DNA from: Streptomyces tropicalis | GTDB taxonomy: Bacteria; Actinomycetota; Actinomycetes; Streptomycetales; Streptomycetaceae | Reading direction: 5' to 3' | Assembly (NCBI RefSeq): GCF_029269835.1 | Contig: NZ_JARJBB010000017.1 | Span: forward strand, 58,015 to 122,014 | Length of the DNA: 64,000 nt | Shown: positions 52,094 to 61,077 of the stretch, piece after piece | How the letters are laid out: each line of letters opens with the position of its first letter | How positions within the stretch are numbered: the stretch's first letter is position 1 | Translations under genes and position numbers: made by a program | The notes under the pieces: generated by a model | What the model saw: the letters and a program-made list of their open reading frames with translations, nothing else | Database searches by the model: none | What the model was told of the DNA's origin: nothing

Positions 52094-53139
52094 GACGCCG
52101 CCGCCTTCCGTGCCGGGGCCTTGCGCGCGGTCTTGGCGGCCGCCCGCTGCGCCGGGGCCTTCGCCTTCTCCGGCCCGGACCCGCCCGCGCCGTCGCCACC
52201 GGCCCCGCCGGACGCCCCGGCCAGCCGGTCCACGCCGAAGCGCAGCGCCGACGCGTACGTGTCGTCCGGGTCGAGCCGTCGCAGCTCCTCCGCGATCAGC
52301 TCGGCGGTGTCCCGCCGCTTGAGGGCCACCGCACGCTGCGGCTGCCCCTGGACGGACAGCGATGCCAGCCGTCCGTCCGCCCGGTCCAGGGTGATCGGAC
52401 CGCAGTCGGTGTCCATGCGGACCGCGGTCAGTCCGGGACCGGACGACGACGAACGCGTGACCGGCACGTCCAGCCGGTCCGCGAGCCACATCGCCAGCAG
52501 CTCGCAGCTCGGGTTGAACTCCTCGCCCTCCACCTCGACGGCCTGCACCCGGCAGGTCACCTGGTCCAGCGCCGCCGCCAGCATCGAGCGCCACGGCGTG
52601 ATCCGGGTCCAGGAGAGGTCGGTGTCGCCCGGCGTGTAGGCCTCGGCGCGGGCCGTCAGGGCCCGCACCGGTTCCTCGGCCGTGTAGGTGTCGGTGACCC
52701 GTCGCTGCGCGAGGGCGCCCAGCGGGTCCCTGGCCGGGTCGAGCGGTGCGTCCACCGGCCACCAGACCACGACCGGGGCGTCCGGCAGCAGCAGTGGCAG
52801 CACCACGGACTGGGCGTGGTCGGAGACCTCGCCGTACAGCCGCAGCACCACCGTCTCGCCGGTGCCCGCGTCCGCGCCCACCCGCACCTCGGCGTCCAGG
52901 CGCGAGGAGGTCCGGTCGCGCGGGGTGCGCGAGACGCGCCTGATGACGACCAGCGTGCGCGAGGGGTGCTCGCGCGAGGCGTCGTTGGCCGCCTTCAGGG
53001 CGTCGTAGGCGTTCTCCTCGTCGGTGACGATGACCAGGGTGAGCACCATGCCGACGGCGGGGGTGCCGATGGCCCGTCGGCCCTGTACCAGCGCCTTGTT
53101 GATCTTGCTGGACGTGGTGTCGGTCAGGTCCATCTTCAT
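52090..53139 (-). CDS. opcA: Glucose-6-phosphate dehydrogenase assembly protein OpcA
   Basis: OpcA is an actinobacterial/cyanobacterial protein needed for assembly or redox activation of G6P dehydrogenase. The 349-residue product has the conserved core (VLTLVIVTDEENAYDALKAANDASREHPSRTLVVI, LPLLLPDAPVVVWWPVDAP, DLSWTRITPWRSMLAAALDQ). The last 40 or so residues form a Gly-rich linker and a Lys/Arg/Ala-rich tail (RAAAKTARKAPARKAAAS), like the tail on UvrA. ATG 53139 overlaps the zwf stop (ATGA); an ATG two codons on is possible. Its own stop overlaps pgl. This order zwf-opcA-pgl is standard. Confidence 0.95.
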   Translation of the reverse strand: MKMDLTDTTSSKINKALVQGRRAIGTPAVGMVLTLVIVTDEENAYDALKAANDASREHPSRTLVVIRRVSRTPRDRTSSRLDAEVRVGADAGTGETVVLRLYGEVSDHAQSVVLPLLLPDAPVVVWWPVDAPLDPARDPLGALAQRRVTDTYTAEEPVRALTARAEAYTPGDTDLSWTRITPWRSMLAAALDQVTCRVQAVEVEGEEFNPSCELLAMWLADRLDVPVTRSSSSGPGLTAVRMDTDCGPITLDRADGRLASLSVQGQPQRAVALKRRDTAELIAEELRRLDPDDTYASALRFGVDRLAGASGGAGGDGAGGSGPEKAKAPAQRAAAKTARKAPARKAAAS

Positions 53140-54674
53140 GGCCGGCGCCAGCTCCGTCCGTCTCGTGCCAGCATGTCGTCCGCCTCGGCGGGCCCCCACG
53201 TCCCGGACGGGTACTGGGCGGGCTTGCCGTGCTTGTCCCAGTGCGTCTCGATCGGGTCGAGGATCTTCCAGGACAGCTCGACCTCCTCCGTGCGCGGGAA
53301 GAGGTTGGAGTCGCCGAGCAGGACGTCCAGGATCAGGCGCTCGTACGCCTCGGGGCTGGACTCGGTGAAGGACTCGCCGTAGGCGAAGTCCATGGACACG
53401 TCACGGATCTCCATCGACGTGCCCGGCACCTTGGAGCCGAAGCGCACCGTGACGCCCTCGTCGGGCTGGACGCGGATGACGATGGCGTTCTGGCCCAGCT
53501 CCTCGGTCGCCGTGGTGTCGAAGGGGGAGTGGGGGGCGCGCTGGAAGACCACCGCGATCTCCGTCACCCGGCGCCCGAGCCGCTTGCCGGTGCGCAGGTA
53601 GAAGGGGACGCCCGCCCAGCGGCGGTTGTCGATCCCCAGCTTCACCGCGGCGTAGGTGTCGGTCTTCGACTTCTTGTCGATGCCCTCTTCCTCGAGGTAG
53701 CCGATGACCTTCTCGCCGCCCTGCCAGCCGGCCGCGTACTGCCCGCGCACGGTCGACCGGCCCAGGTCCTTCGGCAGCCTCACCGCGCCGAGCACCTTGG
53801 TCTTCTCCGCCGCGAGCGCGTCGGCGCTGAAGGAGGACGGCTCCTCCATCGCGGTCAGCGCCATCAGCTGGAGCAGGTGGTTCTGGATGACGTCCCGGGC
53901 GGCGCCGATGCCGTCGTAGTAGCCCGCGCGGCCGCCGATGCCGATGTCCTCGGCCATCGTGATCTGCACGTGGTCCACGAAGGACCGGTTCCAGATCGGC
54001 TCGAACATCGTGTTGGCGAAGCGCAGCGCCAGGATGTTCTGGACGGTCTCCTTGCCCAGGTAGTGGTCGATGCGGAAGACCTGCTCCGGGGCGAAGACCT
54101 CGTGCACGATCCGGTTGAGCTCCTCGGCCGACTTCAGGTCGTGGCCGAAGGGCTTCTCGATCACCGCGCGCCGCCAGGCCCCGTCCGTCTGATCGGCGAG
54201 CTGGTGCTTCTTCAGCTGCTGGATGACCACCGGGAAGGACTTCGGCGGCACGGACAGGTAGAAGGCGAAGTTGCCGCCCGTGCCCTGCGCCTTGTCGAGT
54301 TCCTCGATCGTCGCGCGCAGCCGCTCGAAGGCGTCGTCGTCGTCGAAGGTGCCCTGCACGAAGCGCATCCCCTGGATGAGCTGCTGCCAGACCTCCTCGC
54401 GGAACGGCGTCCGCGCGTGCTCCTTGACCGCGTCGTGCACGACCTGGGCGAAGTCCTCGTGCTCCCAGTCGCGCCGGGCGAAGCCGACGAGCGAGAAGCC
54501 CGGCGGCAGCAGCCCGCGGTTGGCCAGGTCGTACACGGCCGGCATGAGCTTCTTGCGCGACAGGTCGCCCGTCACGCCGAAGATGACCAGGCCCGACGGC
54601 CCCGCGATGCGCGGGAGCCGTCGGTCGGCGGGGTCACGGAGCGGGTTCGCTCCGCTCCCGGAGAGGGGCGCCAA
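53136..54674 (-). CDS. zwf: Glucose-6-phosphate 1-dehydrogenase
   Basis: The 512-residue enzyme makes NADPH and 6-phosphogluconolactone, the first step of the oxidative pentose phosphate pathway. It has the dinucleotide motif FGVTGDLSRKKLMPA, the substrate motif RIDHYLGKE with the catalytic His region, and the EKPFGHD signature. It starts at TTG 54674, which has GGAGGG about 8 bases upstream; an ATG start that keeps the N-terminal NPLRDPADRRLPRIAG was not found. The tal stop is only 4 bases upstream, so zwf is coupled to tal. The last codons overlap opcA. Confidence 0.96.
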   Translation of the reverse strand: MAPLSGSGANPLRDPADRRLPRIAGPSGLVIFGVTGDLSRKKLMPAVYDLANRGLLPPGFSLVGFARRDWEHEDFAQVVHDAVKEHARTPFREEVWQQLIQGMRFVQGTFDDDDAFERLRATIEELDKAQGTGGNFAFYLSVPPKSFPVVIQQLKKHQLADQTDGAWRRAVIEKPFGHDLKSAEELNRIVHEVFAPEQVFRIDHYLGKETVQNILALRFANTMFEPIWNRSFVDHVQITMAEDIGIGGRAGYYDGIGAARDVIQNHLLQLMALTAMEEPSSFSADALAAEKTKVLGAVRLPKDLGRSTVRGQYAAGWQGGEKVIGYLEEEGIDKKSKTDTYAAVKLGIDNRRWAGVPFYLRTGKRLGRRVTEIAVVFQRAPHSPFDTTATEELGQNAIVIRVQPDEGVTVRFGSKVPGTSMEIRDVSMDFAYGESFTESSPEAYERLILDVLLGDSNLFPRTEEVELSWKILDPIETHWDKHGKPAQYPSGTWGPAEADDMLARDGRSWRRP

Positions 54675-54678
54675 GGTC

Positions 54679-55797
54679 TCAGCCCTCCGCGGGGGTGAGG
54701 CGCTCCAGCTCCGCCTCGGTCGACTTCAGCAGGTCGTTCCAGGACGCCTCGAACTTCTCGACGCCCTCGTCCTCCAGGACCTGGACCACGTCGTCGTACG
54801 AGATCCCGAGCCGCCCCAGCGCGTCGAGCTCGGCGCGGGCCTGCGCGTACGTGCCGGTGATCGCGTCGCCGCGGATCACGCCGTGGTCCTCGGAGGCCTC
54901 CAGGGTGGCCTCCGGCATGGTGTTGACGGTGTTCGGCGCCACCAGCTCCTCGACGTACATGGTGTCCTTGTACGCCGGGTCCTTCACGCCGGTGGAGGCC
55001 CACAGCGGACGCTGCTTGTTGGCGCCCGCCCGCTCCAGTGCGCTCCAGCGGTCCGAGGAGAAGACCTCCTCGTAGGCCTCGTAGGCCAGGCGCGCGTTGG
55101 CGATGCCCGCCTTGCCGCGCAGCTCCTTCGCCTCGGGCGTGCCGAGGGCGTCGATGCGCTTGTCGACCTCGGTGTCCACGCGGGACACGAAGAAGGACGC
55201 CACGGAGTGGATCTTCGAGAGGTCCAGGCCCTTCTCGCGGGCCTTCTCCAGACCCGTGAGGTAGGCGTCCATGACCGCGCGGTAGCGCTCGAGCGAGAAG
55301 ATCAGCGTGACGTTGACGCTGATGCCGTTGCCGATGGTCTCGGTGATCGCCGGCAGGCCCGCGAGGGTGGCCGGGATCTTGATGAGGGTGTTGGGGCGGT
55401 CCACCAGCCAGGCCAGCTGCCGGGCCTCGGCGGCGGTCGCCCTCGCGTTGTGCGCCAGGCGCGGGTCGACCTCGATGGAGACCCGGCCGTCCTGGCCGCC
55501 GGTGGCGTCGAAGACCGGCCGCAGGATGTCCGCGGCGTCCCGGACGTCCGCGGTGGTGATCATGCGGACGGCCTCGTCGACCGTCACGCGGCGGGAGGCC
55601 AGGTCGGCGAGCTGCCGCTCGTACCCGTCGCCCTGCGAGATCGCCTTCTGGAAGATCGTCGGGTTGGTGGTGACGCCCACGACGTGCTGCTGGTCGATCA
55701 GCTCGGCGAGGTTGCCGGACGTGATCCGCTTGCGCGACAGGTCGTCCAGCCAGATCGCGACGCCTTCCTCGGAGAGGCGCTTCAGTGCGTCTGTCAT
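54679..55797 (-). CDS. tal: Transaldolase
   Basis: The 372-residue enzyme transfers dihydroxyacetone units between sugar phosphates. It has the Schiff-base Lys140 (TLIKIPAT), GVTTNPTIFQKAI, and NVTLIFSLERY, typical of the actinobacterial transaldolase (TAL2 type), which is longer than the E. coli enzyme. ATG 55797 was chosen by comparison with the family length. An ATG four codons upstream (55809) sits directly against AGGAG, too close for a normal ribosome site. It lies 35 bases after tkt and 4 bases before zwf. Confidence 0.95.
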   Translation of the reverse strand: MTDALKRLSEEGVAIWLDDLSRKRITSGNLAELIDQQHVVGVTTNPTIFQKAISQGDGYERQLADLASRRVTVDEAVRMITTADVRDAADILRPVFDATGGQDGRVSIEVDPRLAHNARATAAEARQLAWLVDRPNTLIKIPATLAGLPAITETIGNGISVNVTLIFSLERYRAVMDAYLTGLEKAREKGLDLSKIHSVASFFVSRVDTEVDKRIDALGTPEAKELRGKAGIANARLAYEAYEEVFSSDRWSALERAGANKQRPLWASTGVKDPAYKDTMYVEELVAPNTVNTMPEATLEASEDHGVIRGDAITGTYAQARAELDALGRLGISYDDVVQVLEDEGVEKFEASWNDLLKSTEAELERLTPAEG

Positions 55798-55832
55798 GGA
55801 ATGAGTCATCTCCTACGTGTCGTATACGAGCG

Positions 55833-57920
55833 TCAGCGCCGGACGTCGGCGAGGGATTCCCGGGCCTTGGCGGCCACGTTCTCGGCGGTGAAGCCGAACT
55901 CGCGGAAGAGGACCTTGGCGTCCGCCGAGGCCCCGAAGTGCTCCAGGGAGACGATCCGGCCGGCGTCGCCCACGTACTTGTGCCAGGTCAGGCCCACGCC
56001 CGCCTCGACGGCGACCCGGGCCCGCACCGACGGCGGCAGCACGCTGTCCCGGTACGCCTGGTCCTGCTCCTCGAACCACTCCACGCACGGCATGGACACC
56101 ACCCGGGTGGGGACGCCCTCCGCCTGGAGCTGCTCGCGGGCCCCGACGGCCACGTGGACCTCGGAACCGGTGGCGATCAGGACGACCTCCGGCGTGCCGC
56201 CCTCGGCCTCGAACAGCACGTAGCCGCCGCGCGCGGCGTTGTCGTCCGGCTCGTAGGTCGGCACGCCCTGGCGGGTCAGCGCCAGGCCGTGCGGGGTGCC
56301 CTTGCCGAACTCCTTGGTCCAGCGGCGCTGGATCTCCCGCCAGGCGATCGCGGTCTCGTTGGCGTCGGCCGGGCGGACCACGTTCAGGCCCGGGATGGCG
56401 CGCAGCGAGGCCAGGTGCTCGACCGGCTGGTGGGTCGGGCCGTCCTCGCCCAGGCCGATGGAGTCGTGCGTCCACACGTACGTCACCGGCAGGTGCATCA
56501 GGGCCGACAGGCGCACCGCGTTGCGCATGTAGTCGGAGAAGACGAGGAACGTGCCGCCGTAGACACGGGTGTTGCCGTGCAGCGTGATGCCGTTCATCTC
56601 CGCGGCCATCGCGTGCTCGCGGATGCCGAAGTGGAGGGTGCGGCCGTACGGGTCGGCCTCCGGCAGCGGGTTGTCCGCCGGGAGGAACGACGACGTCTTG
56701 TCGATCGTCGTGTTGTTGGAGCCCGCCAGGTCCGCGGAGCCGCCCCACAGCTCGGGCACGATCTCGCCCAGGGCCTGGAGGACCTTGCCGGACGCGGCGC
56801 GGGTGGCGACACCCTTGCCCGCCTCGAAGACCGGGATCTTCTCCTCCCAGCCGGTGGGCAGCTCGCCCCGGCTGATGCGGTCGAACTCGGCGGCGCGCTC
56901 GGCGTTGTTGTTGCGCCACTCCTGGAAGGACTTCTCCCACGCGGCCTTGGCCTGGCGGCCTCGGTCGAGGGCCTGCCGGGTGTGGCCGATCACCTCGTCG
57001 GAGACCGCGAAGGACTGCTCCGGGTCGAAGCCGAGGACGCGCTTGGTGGCCGCGACCTCGTCGTCGCCGAGCGCCGAGCCGTGCGCGGCCTCGGTGTTCT
57101 GCGCGTTCGGGGCCGGCCAGGCGATGATGGAGCGCATCGCGATGAAGGACGGCCGGTCGGTGACGGCCTTGGCCTCCTGGATCGCGGCGAAGATCGCCTG
57201 CGGGTCGAGGTCGCCGTTCGCCTGCGGCTGCACGCGCTGGACGTGCCAGCCGTACGCCTCGTAGCGCTTGGCGGTGTCCTCGGAGACGGCCGTCTCGGTG
57301 TCGCCCTCGATCGAGATGTGGTTGTCGTCCCACAGCAGGACCAGGTTGCCGAGCTTCTGATGGCCGGCCAGCGAGGAGGCCTCGGAGGAGATGCCCTCCT
57401 GGAGGCAGCCGTCACCGGCGATGCAGAAGACGTAGTGGTCGAAGGGGGACTCGCCCTGCGGGGCCTCGGGGTCGAACAGCCCGCGCTCGAAGCGCGCGGC
57501 CATCGCCATGCCCACCGCGTTGGCGACACCCTGGCCCAGCGGGCCGGTCGTGGTCTCCACGCCCTTGGTGTGGCCGTACTCCGGGTGGCCCGGGGTCTTC
57601 GAACCCCAGGTGCGGAAGGACTCCAGGTCCTCCAGCTCCAGTCCGAACCCGGCCAGGTACAGCTGGGTGTAGAGGGTCAGGGAGGAGTGGCCGGCGGACA
57701 GCACGAAGCGGTCGCGGCCCACCCACTGCGGATCGGCGGGGTCGTGCCGCATCACCTTCTGGAAGAGGGTGTAGGCGGCCGGAGCCAGGCTCATCGCCGT
57801 GCCGGGATGGCCGTTGCCGACCTTCTGTACGGCGTCGGCGGCCAGTACGCGTGCGGTGTCCACCGCGCGCTGGTCCAACTCGGTCCACTCGAGGTCTGTG
57901 GTGGTCGGCTTGGTGCTCAC
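55833..57920 (-). CDS. tkt: Transketolase
   Basis: This 695-residue thiamine-diphosphate enzyme moves two-carbon units between sugar phosphates. It has VGNGHPGTAMS, GPLGQGVANAVGMA, the cofactor motif GDGCLQEG...LVLLWDDNHISI, and the second domain DSIGLGEDGPTHQPVEHL and RPADANE. It leads the operon tkt-tal-zwf-opcA-pgl. GTG 57920 was used, with AGGAG 12 bases upstream; a better placed start was not seen. Its upstream region is divergent with ctaB. Third-base choice is normal for the genome. Confidence 0.96.
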   Translation of the reverse strand: MSTKPTTTDLEWTELDQRAVDTARVLAADAVQKVGNGHPGTAMSLAPAAYTLFQKVMRHDPADPQWVGRDRFVLSAGHSSLTLYTQLYLAGFGLELEDLESFRTWGSKTPGHPEYGHTKGVETTTGPLGQGVANAVGMAMAARFERGLFDPEAPQGESPFDHYVFCIAGDGCLQEGISSEASSLAGHQKLGNLVLLWDDNHISIEGDTETAVSEDTAKRYEAYGWHVQRVQPQANGDLDPQAIFAAIQEAKAVTDRPSFIAMRSIIAWPAPNAQNTEAAHGSALGDDEVAATKRVLGFDPEQSFAVSDEVIGHTRQALDRGRQAKAAWEKSFQEWRNNNAERAAEFDRISRGELPTGWEEKIPVFEAGKGVATRAASGKVLQALGEIVPELWGGSADLAGSNNTTIDKTSSFLPADNPLPEADPYGRTLHFGIREHAMAAEMNGITLHGNTRVYGGTFLVFSDYMRNAVRLSALMHLPVTYVWTHDSIGLGEDGPTHQPVEHLASLRAIPGLNVVRPADANETAIAWREIQRRWTKEFGKGTPHGLALTRQGVPTYEPDDNAARGGYVLFEAEGGTPEVVLIATGSEVHVAVGAREQLQAEGVPTRVVSMPCVEWFEEQDQAYRDSVLPPSVRARVAVEAGVGLTWHKYVGDAGRIVSLEHFGASADAKVLFREFGFTAENVAAKARESLADVRR

Positions 57921-58335
57921 CCTGGGTCAGGGCTCCTCTCCACATGTCGGATGCCGGTGAACTGGACGCCCACCGGCTGCCGGCGTTCTCGGCGTCGGCC
58001 GGCCGCTGTCGAGCCTACCCCCGTAGGGACGTGCGTTTTTTCGAGTCATTCCAGACTGCCGGGCCCGCCGGGCATCCGCCTCCCGACCCGCCCCGCGCCG
58101 CATTCGGCACCTGAATACGGAGCCGCTCATCCGATCGCTCAATCGAGCTGCGGCGCGCCCGTCGGACGACCCTCCTCCGGGGTACGCCTACCCGCGTCCG
58201 GGCACCTCAGCCAACACGACCCCACCCCCGCGAATGTCCGGGTCTGGGCAACGTCTACAGTGGCGTGGTACGCGCGAGCCTTCACCGTGGGTCCACAGGT
58301 GGAGGCTCGCTGGGATGTCTCTGTCAGGGGTGTGC
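57921..58335. other. Divergent intergenic region between tkt and ctaB
   Basis: The 415 bases hold no coding frame. TACAGT at 58256 may be the ctaB -10, and TAGGCT on the minus strand near 58012 may be the tkt -10. A run GTTTTTTCG at 58034 is unusual for the region. The ctaB leader contains the hairpin described next. Confidence 0.4.
58274..58310 (+). other. Stable hairpin in the ctaB leader
   Basis: GCGAGCCTTCACC and GGTGGAGGCTCGC form 13 pairs (one G-U) around 11 bases, ending 25 bases before the ctaB GTG. It could modulate translation or message stability. No known riboswitch class was recognised. Confidence 0.4.
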
Positions 58336-59316
58336 GTGACGGCCGTCGAATCCCGTCCAGCGGGTGGGGGCACCTCCCACGCCGCGAGGGCCGCGGGGGA
58401 ACCGGGTGCGAACCGGAACCCGGGCAGTCGGCCGTTCGGGGCCCGGGTCAAGGGCTTCGTGGCCCTGACCAAGCCGCGGATCATCGAGCTGCTGCTCATC
58501 ACCACCGTTCCGGTGATGTTCCTGGCCCAGCAGGGTGTGCCCGACCTGACGCTGGTGCTGCTCACCTGCGTCGGCGGCTACCTCTCGGCCGGCGGGGCCA
58601 ACGCGCTCAACATGTACATCGACCGCGACATCGACGCGCTGATGGACCGCACCTCCCAGCGCCCCCTGGTCACCGGCATGGTCAGCCCGCGCGAGTGCCT
58701 CGCCTTCGGCATCACGCTGGCGGTCGGCTCGACGCTGCTGTTCGGCCTCACCGTCAACTGGCTGTCGGCGTGGCTGTCGCTCGGAGCGCTCCTCTTCTAC
58801 GTCGTCGTCTACACGATGATCCTCAAGCGGCGTACCTCGCAGAACATCGTCTGGGGCGGCATCGCCGGCTGCATGCCGGTCCTCATCGGCTGGTCCGCCG
58901 TCACGGACTCGATGTCCTGGGCCCCGGTCATCCTCTTCCTCGTCATGTTCTTCTGGACGCCCCCGCACTACTGGCCGCTGTCCATGAAGGTCAGGGACGA
59001 CTACGCCCGCGTGGGCGTGCCGATGCTGCCGGTCATCGCGTCCAACAAGGTCGTGGCACGGCAGATCGTGGTCTACAGCTGGGTCATGGTGGCCGTCTCG
59101 CTGCTGCTGACGCCGCTCGGCTACACCGGCTGGTTCTACACCGCGGTGGCCCTGGCGGCGGGCGGCTGGTGGCTGTGGGAGGCGCACGCCCTGCAGAACC
59201 GGGCCAAGGCCGAGGCGACGGGCGGCAAGCTCAAGGAGATGCGCCTGTTCCACTGGTCCATCACCTACGTCTCCCTGCTCTTCGTCGCCGTGGCGGTGGA
59301 CCCCTTCCTGCGGTAG
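58336..59316 (+). CDS. ctaB: Protoheme IX farnesyltransferase (heme O synthase)
   Basis: The 326-residue membrane prenyltransferase adds a farnesyl group to heme B to make heme O for cytochrome oxidase. UbiA-family Asp-rich motifs are NALNMYIDRDIDALMDRT (about 90-107) and, later, VRDDYARVGVPMLPV (about 218-232), with nine helices. GTG 58336 gives MTAVESRPAG, matching the usual Streptomyces start, and AGGGGTG lies just upstream. The first 35 residues are a disordered extension. It is divergent from tkt and is functionally paired with the heme A synthase gene 2.7 kb away. Confidence 0.95.
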   Translation: MTAVESRPAGGGTSHAARAAGEPGANRNPGSRPFGARVKGFVALTKPRIIELLLITTVPVMFLAQQGVPDLTLVLLTCVGGYLSAGGANALNMYIDRDIDALMDRTSQRPLVTGMVSPRECLAFGITLAVGSTLLFGLTVNWLSAWLSLGALLFYVVVYTMILKRRTSQNIVWGGIAGCMPVLIGWSAVTDSMSWAPVILFLVMFFWTPPHYWPLSMKVRDDYARVGVPMLPVIASNKVVARQIVVYSWVMVAVSLLLTPLGYTGWFYTAVALAAGGWWLWEAHALQNRAKAEATGGKLKEMRLFHWSITYVSLLFVAVAVDPFLR

Positions 59317-59347
59317 GGCGAGGACGCGCCCGCGGCACGGCACCCGG

Positions 59348-59389
59348 GACGGGAGGGGTGCGTGGTCAAGGCCACGCACCCCTCCCGTC
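59348..59389. terminator. 18-bp hairpin terminator after ctaB
   Basis: The stem 59348-59365 pairs perfectly with 59372-59389 around a 6-base loop, 31 bases after the ctaB stop. A short T-run (CCCTTTG) follows. Confidence 0.8.
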
Positions 59390-59399
59390 GCCCTTTGAT

Positions 59400-59413
59400 C
59401 TACCCGTGGGTAG
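59400..59413. promoter_or_regulatory. Palindrome CTACCCGTGGGTAG overlapping a leaderless -10
   Basis: The symmetrical 14-mer overlaps TAGCAT (59411-59416), which is a plausible -10 because the ATG of the next gene follows 7 bases later. A repressor bound to the palindrome would block the promoter. Confidence 0.45.
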
Positions 59414-59423
59414 CATCCTGGCC

Positions 59424-59756
59424 ATGGCAGACACGCAGCAGGTTGACCCCAAGGCCGAGCGCACGGCGGCCCGGCTGGCCCGGCAGATCGGCTCCTTCTC
59501 CAAGGCCCACGGCGGGGCCGAGGGGCAGATCGCCTACATCGGGGAGCGCGGCTCCCGGATCGTGCTCGTCGGCGAGGACGGCACCTGGGGCGACCTCGTG
59601 GCGCCCAGCCAGGCCGTCGCCGAGCAGGCGGTGCAGAAGGCCGGGATCACCGTCCACGAGGCCTTCGACGGCGAGTTCGCGGCCAAGGTGCGCACCGGCC
59701 CGTACGAGTGGACGCGCATGGCGGGCATCCAGGTGGGTGGCCCGAGCAACGACTGA
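59424..59756 (+). CDS. Small conserved protein of unknown function
   Basis: The 110-residue acidic protein has no signal peptide or transmembrane segment. It contains a helical start rich in Ala and Arg (PKAERTAARLARQIGSFSKAHGG), then beta-strand-like segments (GQIAYIGERGSRIVLVGEDGTWGDLV) and a C-terminal EWTRMAGIQVGG. I do not recognise a domain. The position between ctaB and an amidohydrolase gene resembles that in other streptomycetes, so it is likely a conserved hypothetical. ATG 59424 is 7 bases from a TAGCAT hexamer with no ribosome site, so the message is probably leaderless. Confidence 0.75.
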   Translation: MADTQQVDPKAERTAARLARQIGSFSKAHGGAEGQIAYIGERGSRIVLVGEDGTWGDLVAPSQAVAEQAVQKAGITVHEAFDGEFAAKVRTGPYEWTRMAGIQVGGPSND

Positions 59757-59760
59757 CGTC

Positions 59761-59801
59761 CTCCGCCGTCCGGCACGGAACGCGCACGGAGGGCGGCGGA
59801 G
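59761..59801 (+). terminator. Hairpin after the small protein gene
   Basis: CTCCGCCG (59761-59768) pairs with CGGCGGAG (59794-59801), 5 bases after the stop codon, with partial pairing inside the loop. Confidence 0.45.
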
Positions 59802-59895
59802 CAACACCTGACGCCCGTTTCACCCGTTAGGACCGTAGAAGCGCGGGGGCCGGCGACGGCCCCCGGAAGCGCCCGGTCCAGACGCGGGAGTCCGG

Positions 59896-61014
59896 ATGAT
59901 CGAAACGCCGTCCCTCGTGGACCAGTACTGCCACGGCGTACTGAGGACGGAGCTGGGCCTCGGCACCTTCGAGGCCCGGCTCGCCCGCACCGAGGGCCCG
60001 CCCGCGCCGGGCACCACCCTCTTCGACACGCAGACCGGCTTCGCCGTGCGCCGCTGGTGCCCGCCGCTGCTGGGCCTGGAGCCGCACTGCCCGCCCGCCC
60101 GCTACCTGGCCCGCCGCCGGGAACTCGGCGTCCGGGAGGCCGGCCGCCGGCTGCTGCGCGGGAGCGGCATCACCACCTACCTCGTCGACACCGGGCTGTC
60201 CGGCGACCTCACCGGGCCCGTCGAGATGGCCGGCGCGGGCGACGCCGACGCCCACGAGATCGTGCGTCTGGAACCCCTGGCCGAGCAGGTCGCCGACACC
60301 TCCGGCACGGTCGAGTCGTTCCTGGCCAACCTCGCCGAGTCCGTGCACGGCGCCGCCTCCCACGCCGTCGCCTTCTCCTCCGTCGCGGGCTCCCGGCACG
60401 GCCTGGCCCTCGCCCCCGAGCCGCCGGGGCCGGGGGAGGTGCGGGGTGCCGCGTCCCGCTGGCTCACCGACCGGCGGGCCGGCGGGGAGCTGACCGACCC
60501 GGTGCTCCTGCGGCACCTGCTGTGGAGCGCCGTCGCCTCGGGCGTCCCGCTCCAGCTGCACGCGGGCCTCGGCGAACCGGGGCGGCGCGTCGACCGCGCC
60601 GACCCCGTGCTGCTGACCGACTTCGTCCGGGCGACCGCCGGCCTCGGCACCGACCTCGTCCTGCTGCACGGCTACCCCTACCACCGCCAGGCGGCCCACC
60701 TCGCGGGCGTCTTCCCGCACGTGTACGCCGACGCGGGCGCCGTGCTGCTGCGCACCGGGGCGGGCGCGGCGACGGTGCTGGCCGAGATCCTGGAGCTGGC
60801 GCCGTTCGGCAAGATCCTCTTCTCCAGCGGGGCGCACGGCCTGCCGGAGCTGCACGTGGTCGGCGCCCGGCTGTTCCGCGAGGCGCTCGGCCGGGTGCTG
60901 GGCACCTGGGTCGCCGACGGCGCCTGGTCCCTGACCGACGCGCAGCGGGTGGCCGGGATGATCGCGGCGGGCAACGCACGCCGGGTCTACGGACTGGACC
61001 GGGCCGCCGGCTGA
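59896..61014 (+). CDS. Amidohydrolase-family (metal-dependent hydrolase) protein
   Basis: The 372-residue protein has a TIM-barrel amidohydrolase layout of the amidohydrolase_2 (COG2159-like) type: SLVDQYCHG at the start, where DxH-like metal ligands usually sit (here DQYCH), LQLHAGLGEP with a barrel His, LLHGYPYHRQAAHL, HVYADAG, and LFSSGAHGLPELH near the end. The last motif resembles the FSSDxxxxPE segment of the family, with Gly in place of Asp. Metal binding is therefore uncertain. ATG 59896 has GGGAG 5 bases upstream. It may act on a small cyclic or carboxylic substrate; none can be named. Confidence 0.7.
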   Translation: MIETPSLVDQYCHGVLRTELGLGTFEARLARTEGPPAPGTTLFDTQTGFAVRRWCPPLLGLEPHCPPARYLARRRELGVREAGRRLLRGSGITTYLVDTGLSGDLTGPVEMAGAGDADAHEIVRLEPLAEQVADTSGTVESFLANLAESVHGAASHAVAFSSVAGSRHGLALAPEPPGPGEVRGAASRWLTDRRAGGELTDPVLLRHLLWSAVASGVPLQLHAGLGEPGRRVDRADPVLLTDFVRATAGLGTDLVLLHGYPYHRQAAHLAGVFPHVYADAGAVLLRTGAGAATVLAEILELAPFGKILFSSGAHGLPELHVVGARLFREALGRVLGTWVADGAWSLTDAQRVAGMIAAGNARRVYGLDRAAG

Positions 61015-61077
61015 CGGGCCGCGGCGAAGTGGACCGCCGGACGGCGACCCGACCGGCGGGCCGGTCCGGAGGGCCGC

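Noticed and set aside
58030..58060. GGAAT upstream of tkt (minus strand) considered as a SigR promoter
   Set aside because: At the required 18-20 spacing there is no GTT; the nearest is GTC at 17.
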